From Pyrocephalus nanus (Eukaryota > Chordata > Aves > Passeriformes > Tyrannidae), in assembly GCA_038380795.1 (NCBI GenBank), contig CM076261.1:8934556-8998555 (forward strand): a stretch of 64,000 nucleotides of DNA, written 5' to 3'. Under the pieces are notes generated by a model that saw only the letters and a list, made by a program, of their open reading frames with translations, was not told where the DNA came from and made no database searches. The stretch's first letter is position 1; every line of letters starts with the position of its first letter. This document shows positions 62,355 through 64,000 of this stretch, piece by piece. The position numbers were made by a program, and so were the translations under genes.

Positions 62355-63105
62355 TTAAAGGCAGGCTCAGAATGTCATCTAAGACAAAGTCTTTACTGAA
62401 GTCCAGGTAGACAGCAACCACAGCCTTTTCCTCATCCACTAGGTGGGTCTCGTGGTCATAGAAGGAGGTCAGGCTACTCAAGCAGGACCTGTCTTTCCTC
62501 AACCGGTGCTAGTTGGGCCTGATCTGGTTGTCCTGTATATGCTGCATAATGACACTCGAGGTGATCTGTTCCATAACCCTTCCTGGCACCAAGGTCAGGC
62601 TGACAGGGCCATTGTCTCCTTCTGACCCTTCTTGTGGATGGGTGTCACATTGACCAGTGTGCAGTCAAGTGGAACCTCCCTGGTTATCCAGGATAATAGA
62701 GGAAGAGTTGCTTGGAAAGCTCTTCCACCACCTCCCTCAGTACCGTCATGTGGATCCCATACAGTCTCACAGAATTCTGAGTGTTTCAGGAGGTCACTAC
62801 CTACCTCCTCCTGGACAGCAGGGTTTCTGTTCTGCTCCCTGGCCCTGTCTGCCAGCTCAGGGATCTGGTTGCCCTGAGGATAACTGGTCTTACAGTTCAA
62901 GACTGAGGCAAAGGAAGCACTCACAGTAAAAAATGCAATAGGGGTTCAGGACTGACCTCAGCCTTTTCCTCACTTTTGATTACAATGTTTCCCTCCTCAT
63001 CCAATAAAGGATGAAGATTTTCCTTGGCCCTATTTTTGTTGTTAATGAATTTGTAAAAATACTTTCTATTATTTTTCACACCAGTGGCCAGACTGAGTTC
63101 CAGCT
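62355..63105 (-). mobile_element. Internal CR1 LINE fragment (RT amino-terminal half)
   Basis: The minus strand encodes SKTSYPQG-like NCKTSYPQGNQIPELADRAR at about 62850. It then has WITREVPLDCTLVNVTPIHK and KGQKE near 62620-62700. Finally it has DRSCLSSLTSFYDHETHLVD, EEKAVVAVYLDFSKDF at about 62390-62500, all in CR1 order. The right end (aaatactttctattattttt to ccagactgagttccagctg) matches the CR1 region just upstream. Neither the 3' tail nor the catalytic FADD part is present. Frameshifts and stops make it inactive. Confidence 0.92.
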
Positions 63106-64000
63106 GAAAGTTGAAAAGTGCAATTTATTTTTAAGACAGATATGCACAGTATGCACTGTACAAAATTAAAAAGGAATTTTTAAAAAGACAGAAAATCCTA
63201 TAGCAGATGGCAGTATGTAACCTTGTCCTTCTAGATTTTATTTTTCATTAATGTATTGTATGATAGCCAGAGAAGGCAGCCTTTGAAAAAATCTAATACT
63301 GCTTCTTAGACTCAGCAGCAAGTATCTACATGTAGATACTGAGTTTTTCCAACATCAGAATCCTAAAAGCTGCTGCATATTATTATTTCGTATTTATACC
63401 AACAGTTCTTTCCTTTCTTCTACTTAGAGAGGATGATTTGTATTTTATCAGTTCAATAAGAAATACTGGAAGGCAACATGAGTGGCAATAGAGAAATCTG
63501 AAATAAGCTTGAATCTGGAAATTGAGAAAAAAATTAGCCTCATAAAAGATGTGTTTAGTTTTATTCTGCAAAAATTTTAAGAGGTATTTAATTCAGAAGT
63601 GGAAACTACCTGTTCAAAAAAAACCCAGCCTTCAAGAGGGCAGGAATAGTACCAAATAGCTATTGACTCCTCATTTGTAAGCTACAATTGTGTCAAAAGC
63701 CACGACAACAGAAAATAAAAAAGAAGGTGAAGACAGAATTAACCATGCACTCACTATTTCTGAATTTATTTTACTATAAAGGGACTGTCATTAATGTTAA
63801 CAGAATAATGTATTGCTTGTTATACCCTTTTCTGTTCAAGAAGTATGTAAAAACATTTTTCTCCACATATTTCTCCTGTAGTCTTGAGACTATTATATAT
63901 CCTTCTTAGCGTTACCCTATCCAGACTCATGTGTGCTTTAGCATGAAAAGGAATTAATTCAGCCAACTACACTGAGGTAATGTGTCTTCTACTTTCAGCA
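63106..64000. other. Intron 1 segment at the right edge
   Basis: AT-rich unique DNA with one 20-bp palindrome. No exon or transposon was recognised. Confidence 0.55.
63321..63340. repeat. Perfect 20-bp palindrome
   Basis: The sequence agtatctacatgtagatact is fully self-complementary. A second arm pair, actca at 63310-63314 and tgagt at 63340-63344, extends the symmetry with a gap on the left side. Confidence 0.95.

Larger units (their letters stand above)
57311..64000 (-). other. PIEZO2: PIEZO2 intron 1 (3' part, continues past the window)
   Basis: This is sequence upstream of exon 2 on the coding strand. No start-codon exon, CpG-rich promoter or other exon is recognisable up to 64000, so the first coding exon must lie further to the right. 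Three CR1 copies fill a sizeable part of it. Confidence 0.85.

Noticed and set aside
57311..64000. Search for the PIEZO2 start-codon exon
   Set aside because: No minus-strand segment encodes a short hydrophobic N-terminus ending in a phase-1 donor, and no CpG-rich promoter is present. The open frames here are CR1 remnants or chance.

Overview
This is vertebrate nuclear DNA, very probably from a bird. Degraded CR1 LINEs make up most of the recognisable repeats, several with the typical avian CR1 3' tail. There are two solo LTRs of one avian-type endogenous retrovirus family. Coding content is tiny and interrupted, and the background is AT-rich and intronic. A crocodilian or turtle cannot be strictly excluded.

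The whole window appears to lie inside one gene on the minus strand, PIEZO2, the large mechanically gated cation channel of sensory neurons, Merkel cells and other mechanosensitive cells. Two coding exons are visible. The 96-nt exon at 57215-57310 encodes the conserved N-terminal stretch CAFRYNGLSFVYLIYLLLIP followed by LFSEPTKTTMQ. The 126-nt exon at 4474-4599 continues it with GHTGRLLKSLCF and a hydrophobic segment ending in EPGFN. Both have clean AG/GT splice sites, both are phase 1-1, and they join in frame. By analogy with mammalian PIEZO2 they are exons 2 and 3. The exon with the start codon lies beyond 64000 and exon 4 lies before position 1; neither was found here.

Layout from left to right: 1-4473 is part of intron 3, with a minus-strand CR1 at the left edge (1-1395), an ancient plus-strand CR1 (about 1865-2245), a near-perfect hairpin and an (AT)12 microsatellite. 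4474-4599 is exon 3. 4600-57214 is one intron of 52.6 kb. It holds two plus-strand solo LTRs (14136-14708 and 25185-25697), three short CR1 3'-tail fragments, simple repeats and A-rich tracts, a 52-bp tandem duplication, a small CpG-enriched island near 20 kb and a large plus-strand CR1 just before exon 2. 57215-57310 is exon 2. 57311-64000 is part of intron 1, with two abutting minus-strand CR1s close to the exon 2 acceptor and another internal CR1 fragment at 62355-63105.

I found no other gene, no RNA gene, no CRISPR array and no convincing new biological system. The open reading frames of 60-135 codons scattered through the introns look like chance or CR1 remnants. The most useful observations are these: exon 2 is boxed in by oppositely oriented CR1s that could pair in the pre-mRNA; both exons could be skipped without a frameshift; long A and A/C tracts are biased to the plus (template) strand; and a few unexplained palindromes, a pseudo-exon-like segment and the CpG island merit a check.
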